Shown here piece after piece: positions 62,262 through 64,000 of a stretch of 64,000 bases of DNA. Source of the stretch: Listeria monocytogenes. GTDB lineage: Bacteria > Bacillota > Bacilli > Lactobacillales > Listeriaceae. Position 1 is the stretch's first letter. Each line of letters starts with the position of its first letter. The translations under genes and the position numbers were made by a program. A model generated the notes under the pieces. The model did no database searches and was not told the DNA's origin. It worked only from the letters and a program-made list of their open reading frames with translations. The DNA lies in the NCBI RefSeq assembly GCF_013282665.1, contig NZ_CP054041.1, positions 124,001-188,000 on the forward strand. The letters run 5' to 3'.

Positions 62262-64000
62262 TTACATTAGTACGTAAGGCTGTACGTCAATAGTTATTGT
62301 TAGACCTTTTTGTTGGTCTTTTTGATAATGTGTAATGAGTGTTTTTAGTTCTTTTTTTAAGTTTGGTTCGATTTTATATTTAATGATACATTGGTAGCGA
62401 TATTTATTTTTTATTCTCGTAATGGTACTAGGAACTGGGCCAAGAATAACAGCATCTGGACCGAGCTTTCCTCGTAAAAACTGGGCCATTTCTTGAATAG
62501 TTCGAATAGCTTTCATTTCGTTTTCATCACTAACATTAATCATTGTTAAGTAATAGAACGGAGGGTATGAACCCATTTTTCGCAGTTGCATTTCGTGGTT
62601 ATAAAAACCGATAAAATCATGCTTTTTGGCGAATTCGATACTGTAATGTTCTGGATTATAGCTTTGTACGATGACTTCCCCTGTTCGCTCGTGTCGACCT
62701 GCTCGCCCGCTTACTTGAGTGAGAAGTTGGAAAGTTCTTTCTGAAGCGCGAAAGTCTGGTAAATGAAGCATCGTATCGGCATTTAATACGCCAACTAAAG
62801 TAATATCTGGAAAATCTAATCCTTTGGCAATCATTTGCGTTCCAAGTAAGATATCTGCTTCGTGATTACGGAAGCTTTTGAGTAACTTTTCATGGGCGCC
62901 TTTTGTTCTAGTTGTATCCACGTCCATCCGGATAACACGCGCTTCTGGAATTAATTTGGTCAGACTTTCTTCTACTTTTTGTGTACCGGTACCAAAATAG
63001 CGAATATGCTCGCCCTCGCAGCTTGGACATTTTTGCGGAACACGTTCTTCATGGCCGCAGTAATGGCATTTCATTTGGTTGCTCGATTGATGATAAGTGA
63101 GTGAAATATCGCAGTTCGGACACTCCACAACATAACCACAATCACGGCACATCACAAAGGAAGAATAGCCACGGCGATTTAGCATTAGAACCGTTTGTTC
63201 TTTTTTGGCGATTCGATCTTTGATTTTTTCTAGCAATTCAGTTGAAAATTCAGTGCGGTTTTCTTTGCGTAATTCTTCGCGCATGTCGACAACACGCACT
63301 TCTGGCATTGCCCGATCATTGACCCGGCTAGGAAGTTCGATTAACGTATATACGCCCTTTTTCGCTCTAGCAAAAGATTCAAGGGATGGCGTGGCACTTC
63401 CGAGAACTACTGGGCATTGATATTTTGTTGCGCGCCAAATGGCTACATCTCTTGCATGATAACGGGGATTATCTTCTTGTTTGTAACTTGCTTCGTGCTC
63501 TTCGTCAATAATAATAATGCCGAGATTTTCAAACGGTGCAAATACGGCAGAGCGAGCCCCAACGACAACGCGCGCTTCTTTGCGTTCGATTTTGCGCCAT
63601 TCGTCGTATTTTTCTCCAGAAGAAAGCGCACTATGAAGTACTGCGACCTCGCTTCCAAAACGGCTTTTGAATCGCTCTACCATTTGCGGCGTAAGGGAAA
63701 TTTCCGGTACTAAAACGATGGCTTCTTTGCCTTCTTTTAATTTTGCTTCGATGGTTTGTAAATAGATTTCGGTTTTCCCACTTCCGGTAACCCCGTGTAT
63801 TAGGAAGGTTTCTTGATCAGTTGCTGCAATGATTTTCTCGCACGCAGTTTGTTGATCTGGTAATAACTGAAGCGATTCACTTTTTTCAAATTGGTGGTTT
63901 TCATAAGGATCACGCGAAACAACTTTTTCTTGAACAGAAAGTAACCCTAAGTCGACTAATTTTTTTATCGTGGCATCCGTTGTTTCCGCTTGTTTTTTTA
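62262..64000 (-). CDS. priA: Primosomal protein N' (PriA helicase), C-terminal part
   Basis: Helicase that reloads replication machinery at repaired forks. The frame is open to the right edge, so the N-terminal 3'-binding domain is missing from view. Visible: Walker A in HGVTGSGKTEIYL (near 63780), DEEH in IIDEEHEASYKQ, eight Cys of the two zinc clusters (CRDCGYVVECPNCD and CHYCGHEERVPQKCPSC), and C-terminal helicase motif SGRAGR. The ATG at 63683 is internal, not the start. Confidence 0.97.
   Translation of the reverse strand, partial: KKQAETTDATIKKLVDLGLLSVQEKVVSRDPYENHQFEKSESLQLLPDQQTACEKIIAATDQETFLIHGVTGSGKTEIYLQTIEAKLKEGKEAIVLVPEISLTPQMVERFKSRFGSEVAVLHSALSSGEKYDEWRKIERKEARVVVGARSAVFAPFENLGIIIIDEEHEASYKQEDNPRYHARDVAIWRATKYQCPVVLGSATPSLESFARAKKGVYTLIELPSRVNDRAMPEVRVVDMREELRKENRTEFSTELLEKIKDRIAKKEQTVLMLNRRGYSSFVMCRDCGYVVECPNCDISLTYHQSSNQMKCHYCGHEERVPQKCPSCEGEHIRYFGTGTQKVEESLTKLIPEARVIRMDVDTTRTKGAHEKLLKSFRNHEADILLGTQMIAKGLDFPDITLVGVLNADTMLHLPDFRASERTFQLLTQVSGRAGRHERTGEVIVQSYNPEHYSIEFAKKHDFIGFYNHEMQLRKMGSYPPFYYLTMINVSDENEMKAIRTIQEMAQFLRGKLGPDAVILGPVPSTITRIKNKYRYQCIIKYKIEPNLKKELKTLITHYQKDQQKGLTITIDVQPYVLM

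Overview
The window is chromosomal DNA of a low-GC Firmicute. I identify it as Listeria monocytogenes: it carries inlC (a secreted leucine-rich-repeat internalin behind a PrfA box), an LPXTG surface protein with a giant Asp-Ala repeat, a LipA-type secreted tyrosine phosphatase, and a gene order matching the lmo1765-lmo1824 part of the EGD-e chromosome as I recall it. No phage, insertion sequence, CRISPR array or tRNA gene was seen. Most genes lie on the minus strand; the plus-strand genes are lmo1778-lmo1779-like, exoA, a MerR operon of three genes, and rpmB.

Layout from left to right. (1) 1-12.06 kb: the purine operon purE-K-B-C-S-Q-L-F-M-N-H-D, read leftwards, with purD cut by the window edge. 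It starts from a 17-bp-spaced promoter with two facing PurBoxes directly upstream, and an intercistronic hairpin separates purB from purC. (2) 12.1-12.7 kb: a membrane protein of the DUF2179 type. (3) 12.77-18.05 kb: a complete rRNA operon 16S-23S-5S with tandem promoters, processing stems and a terminator, and no spacer tRNAs. (4) 18-22.6 kb: HD hydrolase, ABC ATPase, PH-like protein, PepT, a DUF1697 protein and ExoA. (5) 22.6-26.2 kb: the infC-rpmI-rplT translation operon with its L20 autoregulatory leader and an AUU start on infC, then inlC as an accessory insertion, then a stretch with decayed coding sequence, then rplS. (6) 26.2-31.6 kb: a MerR/flavodoxin/metallo-hydrolase operon, then trmD, rimM, a YlqD-like gene, an amidotransferase, khpA and rpsP. 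(7) 31.6-37.4 kb: an accessory surface cluster of three genes (predicted toroid-fold enzyme, Asp-Ala repeat LPXTG protein, lipoprotein phosphatase) sitting between rpsP and ffh, which are neighbours in related genera. (8) 37.5-44.6 kb: ffh, ylxM, ftsY, smc, rnc. (9) 44.7-48.5 kb: fatty-acid and phospholipid genes acpP, fabG, fabD, plsX, fapR under a FapR operator. (10) 48.5-54.4 kb: recG, sdaAA, sdaAB, fakA and an Asp23-like gene. (11) 54.6-64 kb: rpmB, then the operon priA-fmt-rsmB-stp-prkC-rsgA-rpe-thiN, with priA cut by the right edge.

The core of the window couples translation (rRNA, L20, L35, L19, S16, L28, IF3, TrmD, RimM, RsmB, Fmt, RsgA), protein targeting (Ffh, FtsY), membrane lipid supply (Fab/PlsX/FakA/FapR) and PASTA kinase signalling. 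The features most worth a second look are the 504-bp duplication inside the Asp-Ala repeat and the uncharacterised enzyme next to it, the structured leader of rnc, the second TTAACA/TGTTAA dyad in the inlC leader, the eroded coding sequence between inlC and rplS, and the overlap of the recG terminator with the fapR promoter.
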